Shown: positions 17,368 to 26,274, counted from the first letter of the stretch. The stretch: DNA of 64,000 bases from Dokdonia sp. PRO95 (GCF_000355805.1 NZ_CM001837.1:2309299-2373298), one strand, 5' to 3'. A program made the numbers and translations. The notes: generated by a model from the letters alone, not told the origin.

Positions 17368-17375
17368 TATATTTG
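17368..17375 (+). promoter_or_regulatory. -7 box of the proline dehydrogenase gene
   Basis: TATATTTG matches TAnnTTTG 18 bases before the chosen ATG. A TTG at 17341 lies upstream but with a spacer of 24, longer than usual. Confidence 0.5.
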
Positions 17376-17393
17376 TGTAACAAATATATTGAT

Positions 17394-18563
17394 ATGCAAA
17401 CCTCTCTTTTTGAAAATACTGAAACTGCATTTGCTCTTAAATCAGATAGCGAACTAGAACGCGCTTACTTTTTATTTAAAATGATTTCTAAAGAACCGCT
17501 TGTGCGCATAGGTACAGCGGCTGCCCGTTTTGCACTTGGTGCAAACTTACCTGTAGAAGGTCTTATACGCTCTACAGTATTTGATCATTTTTGTGGTGGT
17601 GTAAATGAGCAGGACTGTATGACCTCGGTAGATAAGCTTTATAGTGCAAATGTATGCTCTGTACTAGACTACTCTGTAGAAGGAAAAGAAGAAGCAGCAT
17701 CTTTTGATGAGTGCATGAATAAGGTGATTGGTCTGGTGGAGTTTGCAGATGAGAAAGAAGCGATGCCTATTGTTGTTTTTAAACCTACAGGCGTTGGCCG
17801 TTTTGCTATCTGGCAAAAGCTTACAGAAGGAGAAGAACTAGATGCCAAAGAGCAAGTAGAGTGGGAGCGCATCAAAGAACGTGTAAACGCAATATGCAAG
17901 ATTGCTTACGAGCGTGATGTAGAAGTATTGATAGATGGAGAAGAGTCATGGATGCAAAGCGCTGCAGATGATCTTGTGGCAGAAATGATGGCACTATACA
18001 ATAAGGAAAAGCCTATAGTATACAACACACTACAGTGCTACCGTCATGATCGCTTAGACTACTTAAAGAAATTGCACCTAGAAGCCCGAGCTCGCGGATT
18101 TAAGATAGGTATAAAAGTTGTGCGTGGTGCTTATATGGAGAAGGAGAACAAACGAGCAAAAGAAAAAGGATACCCAACCCCTATATGCGATAGCAAACAG
18201 GCAACAGATGAAAACTTTAATGCTACTACACGCTATATAATTGAAAACCTAGATGACATATCACTTTTTCTAGGAACGCATAACGAAGACAGTTCGCTAC
18301 TCGCTGTGAAACTCATGGGAGAAATGGGAATTGCCAAAGAAGACAATAGAGTATGGTTTGGACAGCTTTATGGTATGAGTGATCACATAAGTTTTAATCT
18401 AGCTAAGGAAGGCTATAATGTAGCAAAGTACCTTCCATTTGGTCCTGTAAAAGATGTGATGCCTTACTTAATGAGACGAGCAGAGGAGAATACCTCTGTA
18501 GCAGGACAAACTAACCGCGAACTCGAATTACTCAAAGCAGAGAAGAAAAGACGCCGATTGTAA
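17394..18563 (+). CDS. Proline dehydrogenase
   Basis: A 389-residue FAD enzyme that oxidises proline to pyrroline-5-carboxylate, the first step of proline catabolism. The beta/alpha barrel shows VLIDGEESWMQ, IKVVRGAYMEKEN, FLGTHNEDS and the signature WFGQLYGMSDHISFNLA, ending YLPFGPVKDVMPYLMRRAEEN with the Arg pair that binds the substrate carboxylate. The start at 17394 (MQTSLFENTETAF) is chosen because the longer frame begins at the -7 box. It diverges from aroB. The P5C dehydrogenase partner is not in the window, so this is the unfused type. Confidence 0.95.
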   Translation: MQTSLFENTETAFALKSDSELERAYFLFKMISKEPLVRIGTAAARFALGANLPVEGLIRSTVFDHFCGGVNEQDCMTSVDKLYSANVCSVLDYSVEGKEEAASFDECMNKVIGLVEFADEKEAMPIVVFKPTGVGRFAIWQKLTEGEELDAKEQVEWERIKERVNAICKIAYERDVEVLIDGEESWMQSAADDLVAEMMALYNKEKPIVYNTLQCYRHDRLDYLKKLHLEARARGFKIGIKVVRGAYMEKENKRAKEKGYPTPICDSKQATDENFNATTRYIIENLDDISLFLGTHNEDSSLLAVKLMGEMGIAKEDNRVWFGQLYGMSDHISFNLAKEGYNVAKYLPFGPVKDVMPYLMRRAEENTSVAGQTNRELELLKAEKKRRRL

Positions 18564-18630
18564 AATAAGCGTTATTTAGTTAATTTACACTGAGAAGCAA
18601 CCACTTATTACTAATTAAATAAAAATGAAA

Positions 18631-18655
18631 AAGCCCTATAGATTTTATAGGGCTT
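18631..18655 (-). terminator. Terminator between proline dehydrogenase and the next gene
   Basis: AAGCCCTATA/TATAGGGCTT stem with a five-base loop. A T-rich tail on the minus strand fits the end of the 18662-19150 gene; it may also stop plus-strand transcripts. Confidence 0.8.
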
Positions 18656-18661
18656 CTTTCT

Positions 18662-19150
18662 TTAACCCGCTATCTGTAGCCTTTTATTAATAACTGTACT
18701 CCAACTATCTGCAAGTTGTAGTTCGCCGTTAAGCTGCATATTATCTACGTCATATAATGTGAAGCTTACTTCTCGTTCGGTGGCATTAGATGGTGTAAAA
18801 GCTAGTGCTACGCGTTCTGTGATAGTAAGTTGCTCACCACCGCTTTTTACATTTCTATGCGCTTTTACTGTCTGGCAGTTCTTAATAGTGGATAAATCTA
18901 CAGAGGATGATTGTGCTTGTCCATTACTCTCCTTGTAAAAGAAAATGGCATTCAACTCTTTATCTCTTCCTATCACAAAATCTCCACAAAACTCGTAATC
19001 ACTTATAGTGTGATTTTGAGCATTTGCAATATGATTAAGTGCTTGTAGCATTTTATTTTCTTTCTTCTTTTTATTGATGGCCATGATAACAAATGGCACG
19101 ATACAAATTGCTACAATGATTGTTCCTACGGTAATACTTCCTAAATCCAT
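18662..19150 (-). CDS. Membrane-anchored hypothetical protein
   Basis: A 162-residue protein with one N-terminal membrane helix (VGTIIVAICIVPFVIMAINK), a basic stretch and then a soluble domain that is probably cytoplasmic. I chose the ATG at 19150 (MDLGSITVG) because the residues before it in the longer frame look non-coding. I do not recognise the family. It is the distal member of a minus-strand pair with the small secreted protein upstream. Confidence 0.65.
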   Translation of the reverse strand: MDLGSITVGTIIVAICIVPFVIMAINKKKKENKMLQALNHIANAQNHTISDYEFCGDFVIGRDKELNAIFFYKESNGQAQSSSVDLSTIKNCQTVKAHRNVKSGGEQLTITERVALAFTPSNATEREVSFTLYDVDNMQLNGELQLADSWSTVINKRLQIAG

Positions 19151-19254
19151 GATATTGTTTTTTTGATATTGATATACTGGGCATTGCAATTATTGCAATG
19201 CCTTATTTGTTTTCCAGAAGCAATTACTAGCGCCTGGAAGCAATACAAAAAAAA

Positions 19255-19626
19255 TCACCAGAAATAATGAAAAGGAAAGATGTGATCTGCCTTACGATGA
19301 TGTATTAAAACATTGATCGAGGTCTTTATGTACTGAGCATACGTACTGCTAGCGAGTGCATTTGTAGTATGGGATAAAGTTCCACAGCTAGAAACGAAGT
19401 TCTTGAGATGGGGAACACTAATACTACCCGGCGCCTCGATTACAACTTCAGACTGCGGTAACTCTCCAACAATAATTGCCGAAACTGCTGCAGTTACTTT
19501 TTCTGTAGACGAAGAAGTAGTAGTATTATCACTTAGATTAACAAATGATGTATCCATAGCACTCATTGCAATACTGCAAAGAGCGACTAGAATAAATACA
19601 CTTATATGTCTCAGAGTTGTTTTCAC
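19255..19626 (-). CDS. Small secreted hypothetical protein
   Basis: A 123-residue frame with a plausible signal peptide (MKTTLRHISVFILVALCSIAM) and a Ser/Thr-rich middle. The C-terminal third is unlike known domains, and the protein may not be conserved. It could be a recent or lineage-specific gene, or a chance frame with a fortuitous hydrophobic start. Confidence 0.45.
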   Translation of the reverse strand: MKTTLRHISVFILVALCSIAMSAMDTSFVNLSDNTTTSSSTEKVTAAVSAIIVGELPQSEVVIEAPGSISVPHLKNFVSSCGTLSHTTNALASSTYAQYIKTSINVLIHHRKADHIFPFHYFW

Positions 19627-19784
19627 GCCGCAAATGTAATTTAGTTTTTAATACTGAAGTTTAATTAATAAAACTTTGTGAGTGATTTTAAGAGTTGCCA
19701 TTCATCATAAATGGGCGTTTAGGAGAAAGTAGCGCTTTTAAAAGAATAGTATGTGATTAGAGAAGCACTATTAGGGTTGTTGTT

Positions 19785-19802
19785 ACGCTTTCGCGAAAGC
19801 GT
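19785..19802. repeat. TTTCGCGAAA palindrome copy 6 (full)
   Basis: ACGCTTTCGCGAAAGCGT followed by ACTTAAAATC, between two minus-strand genes. The tail matches that of copy 3 at 9745. Confidence 0.9.
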
Positions 19803-19869
19803 ACTTAAAATCAATCATAACTAATAAGAGTTGGCATAAATTTTAAAACAGCAATGTTGTGTTTTAAGA

Positions 19870-20484
19870 CTAAAATAAATGAGAGATAATAGTAGCAGCA
19901 GCGGCTTTACTCCCTTTAAGCGAGGGATGAAAACCATCAGGTCCATAGTAATCATTGCTCTTGCTAGAGTTGAGATACTCTTTCCAAGTCATACCTACGG
20001 GAAGTATGATGGCGTTGTTGATAGTTGCGGCATCATGATAATTCTGTATGACAGCGTCTTGGGTGTGGTGATACTGTAATGAGGGCCATACCATAAAGTA
20101 AGCAAGTTTGGCATGGTGTTTATTACAAAGGGCAGCATACTTTTTACCATAGTCAATGAGCATGTCGCGACCTTCTTGCTGTGATGACGGCCCTTGCTGA
20201 ATAATGACATAGTCATACCTGCCAGTGGCGATAAGTTGCTGTATGTTGCCATCATTCCAGTGATCTTCAAGTGCATAATTAGGCAATGCAACCATGTGTG
20301 TCTTAATCTTTATACCCTTGGTTTTCGCATGTGATTTTACAAGCTTTGGCAAATCATTAGTGTACGTAAGGCTATTGCCTATAAATAAGATGTGTACGGT
20401 GGGGTCTTTAATTTCACGCAATTTATTATTTGCGCTTGTAGTTGCACTGAAGCAAATACAAAGTAGGAAGATGAGGTGCCGCAT
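19870..20484 (-). CDS. Secreted SGNH/GDSL-type hydrolase
   Basis: A 204-residue protein with a signal peptide (MRHLIFLLCICFSATTSA) and an SGNH fold: ILFIGNSLTYTNDLP holds the nucleophile Ser in block I, YVIIQQGPSSQ the third block, and YGPDGFHPSLKGS the Asp-x-x-His pair. It is therefore a probable periplasmic esterase or acetylhydrolase. The substrate is open. No carbohydrate-utilisation genes surround it. Confidence 0.85.
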   Translation of the reverse strand: MRHLIFLLCICFSATTSANNKLREIKDPTVHILFIGNSLTYTNDLPKLVKSHAKTKGIKIKTHMVALPNYALEDHWNDGNIQQLIATGRYDYVIIQQGPSSQQEGRDMLIDYGKKYAALCNKHHAKLAYFMVWPSLQYHHTQDAVIQNYHDAATINNAIILPVGMTWKEYLNSSKSNDYYGPDGFHPSLKGSKAAAATIISHLF

Positions 20485-20741
20485 GGAGGTACAATAAAAG
20501 TCTATTATTAAAAATCATACTGTGATACTCTAAAGATATCCAGATTTTAGACACTGTCCTATACTTGTCTCATCCGTTATGAAACAGACGTATAGAAAAC
20601 TTAACAAGCTTTTATGGCACTAGTAGCGCTATTATTTTTAACATTGTAACGTGCCAGCTGGCTCTACACCTATAAATTAAATACAACATAGCAGTGCTAC
20701 TATCCATGTGATAGAAGACTTGCGATTTAAGAATAGATACT

Positions 20742-21991
20742 ATGGATTATTACATTATTATAGCAGCTTTGATATTTCTTGCAGCTTTATTTGGGTTCAT
20801 AAATGCGCGTTTTCTTAAGTTGCCTACTACCATAGGGCTTATGCTCATCACCATTGTTTACACCCTAGCTGTTTTCGCTTTAAGCTATTTTGATGATACC
20901 TTACTCAAAGCCGAAATACAACTCATTAAAGAGATAGACTTTGAGAAAGTCCTTATGGATTATATGCTTAGTTTCCTCCTATTTGCAGGAGCGCTACACA
21001 CTAATTTTGAACAACTCAAAGTGCAGCGCTGGCCTATACTAGCCTTTGCAACCTTAGGTGTGCTTGTATCTACATTTCTAGTAGGGACACTTGTGTTCTA
21101 CGTGCTGCAGCTACTAGGTATGGAGGTTGACTTTATTTACTGTTTACTTTTTGGGTCTCTTATCTCGCCTACAGATCCTATTGCCGTACTTGGCATTCTT
21201 AAAAAAGCCAAAGTGCCTAAAAAACTAGAAACTAAAATCGTGGGAGAATCTCTCTTTAACGATGGGGTAGGAGTAGTGGTGTTTTTGACCATCTTTGGGA
21301 TTGCAAGTGCAAAAGACAGCCCTGTGACACCGTTAGATATCTTGACGTTATTTGGTCAAGAAGTACTAGGAGGAATACTGCTAGGAATGATTATAGGGTG
21401 GATCACGTATAAAATGATGAAATCTATAGATGATTTTAGTACAGAAGTGATTATCACACTTGCGGCTGTGATGGTGGGTACAGTGCTAGCAACACAGCTG
21501 CACCTTTCTGCTCCACTAGCGATGGTAGTTGCCGGATTATTAATAGGGAATGATAGAGTGCGCACAGCCGCAATGTCTGAGACGACAGAGCATTATGTAG
21601 ATAAATTCTGGGAGCTCATAGACATCTTGCTCAACGCTATTTTATTTGTACTCATAGGGATGGAAATGCTCATTCTCACCTATCAAAATAGTTATTTACT
21701 TGCCGGAGTAATCGCCATACCTCTCGTACTCATAAGCAGGTATATATCACTGTGGTTACCTATAAGAGTCTTTAAAGACAAGCTCGATTTTGTGCCAAAA
21801 CAAACCTCATAATGACCTGGGGCGGACTGCGAGGCGGGATTTCTATAGCACTAGCGCTCAGTCTATCTGAAGATATGTACAGAGATATGTTTCTCGTGAT
21901 GACTTATATTGTCGTGGTATTTTCCATCTTAGTACAAGGGCTTACAGTAGAGAAACTTGTAAAAAGGACCTCAATGTCTCAAGCCGACTAG
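20742..21991 (+). pseudogene. NhaP-type Na+/H+ antiporter, frameshifted
   Basis: The first frame (20742-21812) gives 356 residues of a CPA1-type cation:proton antiporter, with [15 protein letters not shown] and [15 protein letters not shown] as signatures, and stops after FVPKQTS. The next frame (21812-21991) continues at once with MTWGGLRGGISIALALSL, the conserved last part of the same family, and ends after about 59 residues. One extra A in the AAAA run at 21797-21800 would join them as ...[16 protein letters not shown]. The gene is therefore complete apart from a single-base loss, either a real inactivation or a sequencing error. Confidence 0.88.
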
Positions 21992-22050
21992 TATTCTAAT
22001 CATAAGGTAAAGCTAAACGTCCTATCTCCTTGTTTAGGGTTGAGGTAATA

Positions 22051-22065
22051 ACGCTTTCGCGAAAA
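22051..22065. repeat. TTTCGCGAAA palindrome copy 7 (left arm form)
   Basis: ACGCTTTCGCGAAAA preceded by GAGGTAATA, in the gap between the antiporter remnant and the accessory block. Confidence 0.85.
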
Positions 22066-22115
22066 TATGAATGGGTGATGCTATTTCTGTTTTTTTCAAG
22101 ATAGCGAAATGGAAA

Positions 22116-22349
22116 TTATTGTTTTTGCAACCATTTCCTGATTTCCTTACGTAATGAAACTTCAGGTTTAGGCAACGGAATTGATTGTCTAGCCTGTTTG
22201 CTTTTATTGAATTTTGAGAAAGTAATCTTATGTTTTTTCCAAACTTCGGGAAACAGCTCTAAGAACTTATTAAAGAAACTTTGTTCATTTACACGCCCTT
22301 CTATCTGCGATAGTACCTCTTTAAATTTTTCCTCCTGATCTATAAACAT
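22116..22349 (-). CDS. Small basic hypothetical protein
   Basis: A 77-residue, Lys-rich, probably helical soluble protein (MFIDQEEKFKEVLSQIEG, then FFNKFLELFPEVWKKHKI). No family recognised. It is the last of five minus-strand genes in the accessory block and has a shortened copy of the shared leader (22384-22412) upstream of its start. Confidence 0.5.
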   Translation of the reverse strand: MFIDQEEKFKEVLSQIEGRVNEQSFFNKFLELFPEVWKKHKITFSKFNKSKQARQSIPLPKPEVSLRKEIRKWLQKQ

Positions 22350-22383
22350 GTTGCTATTGCCCTAAAATAGGTTAGTGTAGTGT

Positions 22384-22412
22384 GGTTTATGGTCTTGTTT
22401 AGTCTAATTATG
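22384..22412 (-). repeat. Partial accessory-block leader repeat (module alpha)
   Basis: TTTATGGTCTTGTTTAGTCTAA matches the beginning of the full module at 25125 and then diverges. A second shared tract follows: CCTTGGATATGGCTTATC near 22419 resembles CCTTGGATGTGGCTTATC near 25453. Confidence 0.6.
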
Positions 22413-22525
22413 CTATTACCTTGGATATGGCTTATCTTTAGATGAAGAATAGGGGCTATGACAACCATGCGTAAACGATTGAGTTAAGCATATGCGGTGG
22501 TCATATATTTACTATTACCAAACAC

Positions 22526-22553
22526 AAATTCTTTTAAAAATTTAAAAGAATTT
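22526..22553. terminator. AT-rich inverted repeat after the lipoprotein gene
   Basis: AAATTCTTTTAAA/TTTAAAAGAATTT, a 13-base stem with a two-base gap, 60-85 bases past the stop of the 22611-24131 gene. It may be a weak terminator; it lacks a GC-rich stem. Confidence 0.4.
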
Positions 22554-22610
22554 TTAAAAGTAAATTAATAAATGCAACCATTGATAATCATTCTCGGCTA
22601 TAGTTAGTTG

Positions 22611-24131
22611 CTATTCATACTTACCTTCTGGGTCTGTTTTGTAAATTAATAGTTCTGGTTTATCATCATTATAGTAATAATTTTTACCTAAACTTCCAAT
22701 AATTCTATATCCACCATCTTCTTCTGGCAACACAGAACGACCATAAAGGTAGGTAAAACTTTCTTGATATTTCTTGTTCCATTCCTCAGCACCAGAACTA
22801 GAAAATTTGTAAATTCCTAAGGCACCATAATCACCGAAATCAACATGTCCTGTTGTAATGAATCCACCATCTATAGTTTCAGCGATAGAGAAAGTTGAAG
22901 ATAATTCTGTAGAGACATTCCAAATTTCTGTTCCTTCTGAGTTGATTTCGAATATTCTACCTTCACTTATATCATAAGCACCCCAGCTATGCCCTGCAAA
23001 AACATAATTTCCATTACTCTTAACTATTATTTTTCTAGTGAAGTCATAGCGAATATCTCCAAAAGTATTTTCCCATATAACTTCACCTTCACCGGTTAAT
23101 TTTAATACCCAAAAATCAATTTGTTCTTCATGTGTAGAAGACGCACCGTTAGTTTCAGTAGAGCCTAGAATTATCAGGTTATTTGTATTTGAAATAACAA
23201 TATCATCAAAAAAATTCCTTCGTGAAGATTCAAAAATCTTCTCCCATTGAATTTCTCCAGAAGAATTAAGTTTTGTTAATACTGCTTGTTGCTTTATATC
23301 AGGATTTTCAGAGCCTCTACCGCCTACAATATAAATATTACCCTCAGAGTCCTGAGCAACTGATCTTATATCTGCGCTACCATCACTAATATCGTAACTG
23401 TCAATTTTTTTATACCAAATGGTATTACCCTCATTATCTAAACTTAAAACATGATGGTGACTGGCCAATATTATACCAGTCGGTGAATTTATAATTGTTG
23501 GTCTCCAGCCATCTGTTAAGCGATAATCATAATATTTTCTCCATAATATATTTCCTTCATAATCAGTTTTTGTAATTGAAAGGCGGTGTCCATTTCCATC
23601 TGGAAATACAGATGTTCCTGAAATTAAATAATTTTGGTCATTTGATTTGATCAAGGTGTTACTACTTCCATATGCATAACCATTTGGACCATAACTATAT
23701 TCGCCATAATCATACTTTTTTAGATATTTTAAGAAATACTTTTCTGTTTGGAAAGAAAAGTTTACTTCAGTTAGATTATTATAGGTGTCTTTTGCAATGA
23801 TTTTACCAGAGTATGTAGATAGTTCTTCAAGTTGATTTAGGTGATAAGTAAGATCTGTAATATTTTCTACCACTAAAATTTGATTAAGATACACACTGTA
23901 AGTTACAGAATCATTTTCTGGGTCAAGAGCCTCGCTCCAATTAATGGTTGCACCATCATGTAAAATATCACGAATGTCTACTTCAAAGTTATCCGGAGGT
24001 TGATTTATTATCTCCTCTTGTGCTTCAACTTCAACTTCAACTTCACCTTCTAAGGCTTCATTATTAATATCATCTTGGGAACATCCTATTATCAAACTAG
24101 TAATAAGGAGTGTGGTATAAAATTTTCTCAT
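22611..24131 (-). CDS. Large lipoprotein with FN3-like domain and beta-propeller-like repeats
   Basis: A 506-residue surface or periplasmic lipoprotein. The signal peptide MRKFYTTLLITSLIIGCSQ contains a clear lipobox (IIGC), so the start at 24131 is chosen over the upstream ATG at 24149. An acidic Glu-rich linker follows, then an FN3-like domain (NQPPDNFEVDIRDILHDGAT, about residues 45-135). The rest is a run of about seven strand-rich repeats of the type TKTDYEGNILWRKYY, VLKLTGEGEVIWENTFG, typical of PQQ/delta-60-like propellers. The gene at 40931 has similar repeats. Binding partner unknown. It lies in the accessory block. Confidence 0.8.
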   Translation of the reverse strand: MRKFYTTLLITSLIIGCSQDDINNEALEGEVEVEVEAQEEIINQPPDNFEVDIRDILHDGATINWSEALDPENDSVTYSVYLNQILVVENITDLTYHLNQLEELSTYSGKIIAKDTYNNLTEVNFSFQTEKYFLKYLKKYDYGEYSYGPNGYAYGSSNTLIKSNDQNYLISGTSVFPDGNGHRLSITKTDYEGNILWRKYYDYRLTDGWRPTIINSPTGIILASHHHVLSLDNEGNTIWYKKIDSYDISDGSADIRSVAQDSEGNIYIVGGRGSENPDIKQQAVLTKLNSSGEIQWEKIFESSRRNFFDDIVISNTNNLIILGSTETNGASSTHEEQIDFWVLKLTGEGEVIWENTFGDIRYDFTRKIIVKSNGNYVFAGHSWGAYDISEGRIFEINSEGTEIWNVSTELSSTFSIAETIDGGFITTGHVDFGDYGALGIYKFSSSGAEEWNKKYQESFTYLYGRSVLPEEDGGYRIIGSLGKNYYYNDDKPELLIYKTDPEGKYE

Positions 24132-24210
24132 TTTAATAGTATCAAGCATACCTTTAGGTGAAAAGTGTGTAAACTGTAATAGTTCTAAATACTGTTGATT
24201 TGTTTAGTAT

Positions 24211-24256
24211 TATGATCTTGTTTATATAGTTTAAATATACAATGAATTTTGGAGTT
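24211..24256 (-). repeat. Accessory-block leader repeat, module alpha (copy at lipoprotein gene)
   Basis: ATGATCTTGTTTATATAG then TTTAAATATACAATGAATTT and TGGAGTT, nearly identical to 25125-25170. It lies about 80 bases upstream of the lipoprotein start, on the promoter side. Confidence 0.75.
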
Positions 24257-24352
24257 CTGTGGGGAGCATTTAGCATTTACAAGGTCCCTATTTACAAATA
24301 GGCTTTCTTGAAAGCGTAATGGAAGTAAGATAAGAGAGTAAGTATTGGTAAC

Positions 24353-24474
24353 AAGCCTTTGATATCATAAAATCAGGAAGACCCTACGATGAGAATTATA
24401 GATCAAAATTAGCTTAAAAGCTTGTGCTGAGCGTAGCCGAAGTAGGCTTGGTTTTTAACTCAGTTCTTTGTTGG
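24353..24474 (-). repeat. Module gamma, copy 1
   Basis: AAGCCTTTGATATCATAAAA through TCAGGAAGACC, GATCAAAATTAGCTTAAAAG to AACTCAGTTCTTTG. It is repeated at 26275-26370 with small changes and lies directly downstream of the 24483-25046 gene. An insertion with GCTGAGCGTAGCCGAAG distinguishes this copy. Confidence 0.8.
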
Positions 24475-24482
24475 TAAACGTT

Positions 24483-25046
24483 TTATTTAAAATCATTATG
24501 AGTTGTTATTACTTCAGATTTTCGATATTCACCAATTTTTAAGAAATAACTGCCATTTGGTTTAATTATCACGAAACCGCCGTTCAGTCCGTCGTATCTA
24601 AAAAACAATTCTCTGATTAAGTCATTTTTATCAACAATCCAGTTAATTTTATTTCCGTGATAATAATGCAAGTCTTTAACTCTTTTATTTATAACCCAAA
24701 AGTGATTAGATTGACCAGACTTAGTCAAATCATTTTCCATATTTCCGTAAAAGATGTCCCAAGGAACTTGAAAGTTTTTTTTCTGTATACTTGGGTCATT
24801 GTCAATGAAGTTTATGATAATTTTTTTATCAAAATCTATAGCCTTGTCAGAAATATCATTTAAGTGATTTTTTAGGGTTTCATAATCCTCATTGTTAAGG
24901 CTGTCAGTCAAGTGACTTTTTACTTTAATTTGTGAGCCATCAAGATTTTCTATCGTGTATAAATATGGTTCTTTCTCAATCAAACTTTTAGAGGAAGAAC
25001 ATCCTATCATTGATATAATTAGGGAAATTTGTAGTAAGTTTTTCAT
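24483..25046 (-). CDS. Lipoprotein of unknown function (accessory block)
   Basis: A 187-residue lipoprotein: MKNLLQISLIISMIGCSSSK gives a signal peptide with lipobox MIGC. The start at 25046 is chosen; the nine residues before it in the longer frame (MEWSVGKHF) come from the repeated leader, not from the gene. The mature part is mixed alpha/beta with FDKKIIINFIDNDPSIQ and FVIIKPNGSYFLKIGEYRK. No known domain recognised. It is flanked by modules gamma (downstream) and delta-alpha-beta (upstream). Confidence 0.65.
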   Translation of the reverse strand: MKNLLQISLIISMIGCSSSKSLIEKEPYLYTIENLDGSQIKVKSHLTDSLNNEDYETLKNHLNDISDKAIDFDKKIIINFIDNDPSIQKKNFQVPWDIFYGNMENDLTKSGQSNHFWVINKRVKDLHYYHGNKINWIVDKNDLIRELFFRYDGLNGGFVIIKPNGSYFLKIGEYRKSEVITTHNDFK

Positions 25047-25053
25047 GAAATGT

Positions 25054-25196
25054 TTGCCAACAGACCACTCCATAAAGCGATTACAACTCCCAATAGCTAT
25101 CGTGATTGCTATTTTGCTTTAGTTTATGGTCTTGTTTGTTTGGTCTAAATATACAATGAATTTTGGAGTTGTGCGCCGCGCGTAGAGCTTTCAAAA
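25054..25196 (-). repeat. Leader modules delta, alpha and beta (copy at 24483-25046 gene)
   Basis: Delta: GCCAACAGACCACTCCATAA at 25057 onward. Alpha: TATGGTCTTGTTTGTTTGGT then CTAAATATACAATGAATTTT at 25125-25170. Beta: CGCCGCGCGTAGAGCTTTCA at 25174-25196. The order on the minus strand is beta, alpha, delta, start codon. The same order is seen at 26110-26237. Confidence 0.8.
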
Positions 25197-25845
25197 ATGT
25201 CGTATTCGCGTTATGTAATAGTTGTGGCTGGTTGCAACTACGTGTGAGCTTTCTATAATTGAGATGTATACCCTAGGCATTTTTGAGTAGTGGCCTGTGG
25301 ACGGCTGATTGGTAGGGTGGGAGCTTTAAAATCTTAGCGGATATACTCCTTACTCGATCTATACCCAACTCTTCGATATTTCAACGACTTTTGAGGTGTT
25401 CTGATTTTGAAGAGGAGCCATACTCTGGCGGGAATTTACAAGTATGCTACTGCCTTGGATGTGGCTTATCTTGAGATGAAAAACATGTCCTTTGGCAATC
25501 AGCCGTCCACGGTCAAGGCTAAGCGTAGTGCGGTAGTAAGGAAACATTGAGTTTCCGTCTACGCACGAAGCTAAAGCTTATTGTTTTGCTTTTTCTTTTT
25601 TTTTGTCCAAAGCTAAATCCATAAGATTTAGCGACATTATAAATATACACAGACCTTGCGGTTTTGCCCTAAAGTCCGCATTACGTTTAGGTATTGTTAG
25701 CAAAATGTGGCGACACGCATGAGTAAGCACGAACGATTGCGTTTTCTTATTTTTTTCCGTCCGAGTGAAGTCCATCTGCGCACCAGTTGCGTCTGAGTAA
25801 AGTCCGTTCTCGTTAAAAGTCCATCTAATTTTTGGTTCCTTTAAT
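25197..25845. other. Gene-poor stretch in the accessory block
   Basis: This 650-base interval holds the 15-bp inverted repeat and two short minus-strand frames (25359-25547 and 25578-25775) with compositions unlike conserved proteins. The second ends Lys-rich and overlaps AT-rich runs. There is also a delta-like trace with GTTAGCAAAATG near 25708. I see no supported gene; it looks like decayed mobile or intergenic DNA. Confidence 0.5.
25297..25510. repeat. 15-bp inverted repeat around a 184-bp core
   Basis: GTGGACGGCTGATTG at 25297-25311 is the exact inverse of CAATCAGCCGTCCAC at 25496-25510. The enclosed stretch has no convincing gene. The layout is like a small non-autonomous element or its remnant. 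No target-site duplication was identified. Confidence 0.55.
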
Positions 25846-26088
25846 CTATTCAGACTTTTCGTTCGTTTTCAATCTTTTCTTTAAATAGTCAATATTAAAG
25901 AGGCTCCAGAAAAGAATGACTAGGAAAATAATCATTATTTTATTGAAAGAAATTTTATCATTTAAAAAATATTCGACTGCCAAAATTACAATCGGTATAG
26001 TAACAGCCGAAATAAGGAGTCCGCCGTAGACTGCTAAAGCTTGTTTTAAACCCTTATCTGAGAAATTTTCATATATATTATCTAACAT
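25846..26088 (-). CDS. Small two-helix membrane protein (accessory block)
   Basis: An 80-residue protein starting MLDNIYENFSDKGLKQALAV, with two membrane helices (about residues 18-38 and 48-68) and a basic end KKRLKTNEKSE. No family recognised. It carries its own leader modules (alpha and delta at 26110-26215) and sits between the HEPN gene and the lipoprotein gene on the same strand. Confidence 0.55.
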   Translation of the reverse strand: MLDNIYENFSDKGLKQALAVYGGLLISAVTIPIVILAVEYFLNDKISFNKIMIIFLVILFWSLFNIDYLKKRLKTNEKSE

Positions 26089-26109
26089 ATTATTTTTTTT
26101 AAGCCATTT

Positions 26110-26237
26110 TTGCTAACAGGCCACTGCATAAAGCGAGTGCGGCATTTTGCTGGGTAGCCTGTATTTATTTGTTTATTAATTGATTGTCTAAATATACAGT
26201 TATTTGTGGTTCTGTCGCCGCGCGTAGAGCTTTCAAA
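26110..26237 (-). repeat. Leader modules delta, alpha and beta (copy at 25846-26088 gene)
   Basis: Delta: GCTAACAGGCCACTGCATAA and AGCGAGTGCGG at 26111-26142. Alpha, diverged: TGATTGTCTAAATATACAGT at 26181. Beta: CGCCGCGCGTAGAGCTTTCA at 26216-26237. Beta is identical over 22 bases to the copy near 25174. Confidence 0.8.
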
Positions 26238-26274
26238 CTACTACTCATCGCAGTGGCAAATAAACTCTTAATAC

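Noticed and set aside
25359-25547. A 62-residue minus-strand frame
   Set aside because: It spans one arm of the inverted repeat and has no signal, domain or start context; more likely part of a decayed element.
25578-25775. A 65-residue minus-strand frame ending in a Lys-rich tail
   Set aside because: Composition comes from A runs; it includes repeat-like sequence and has no family resemblance.
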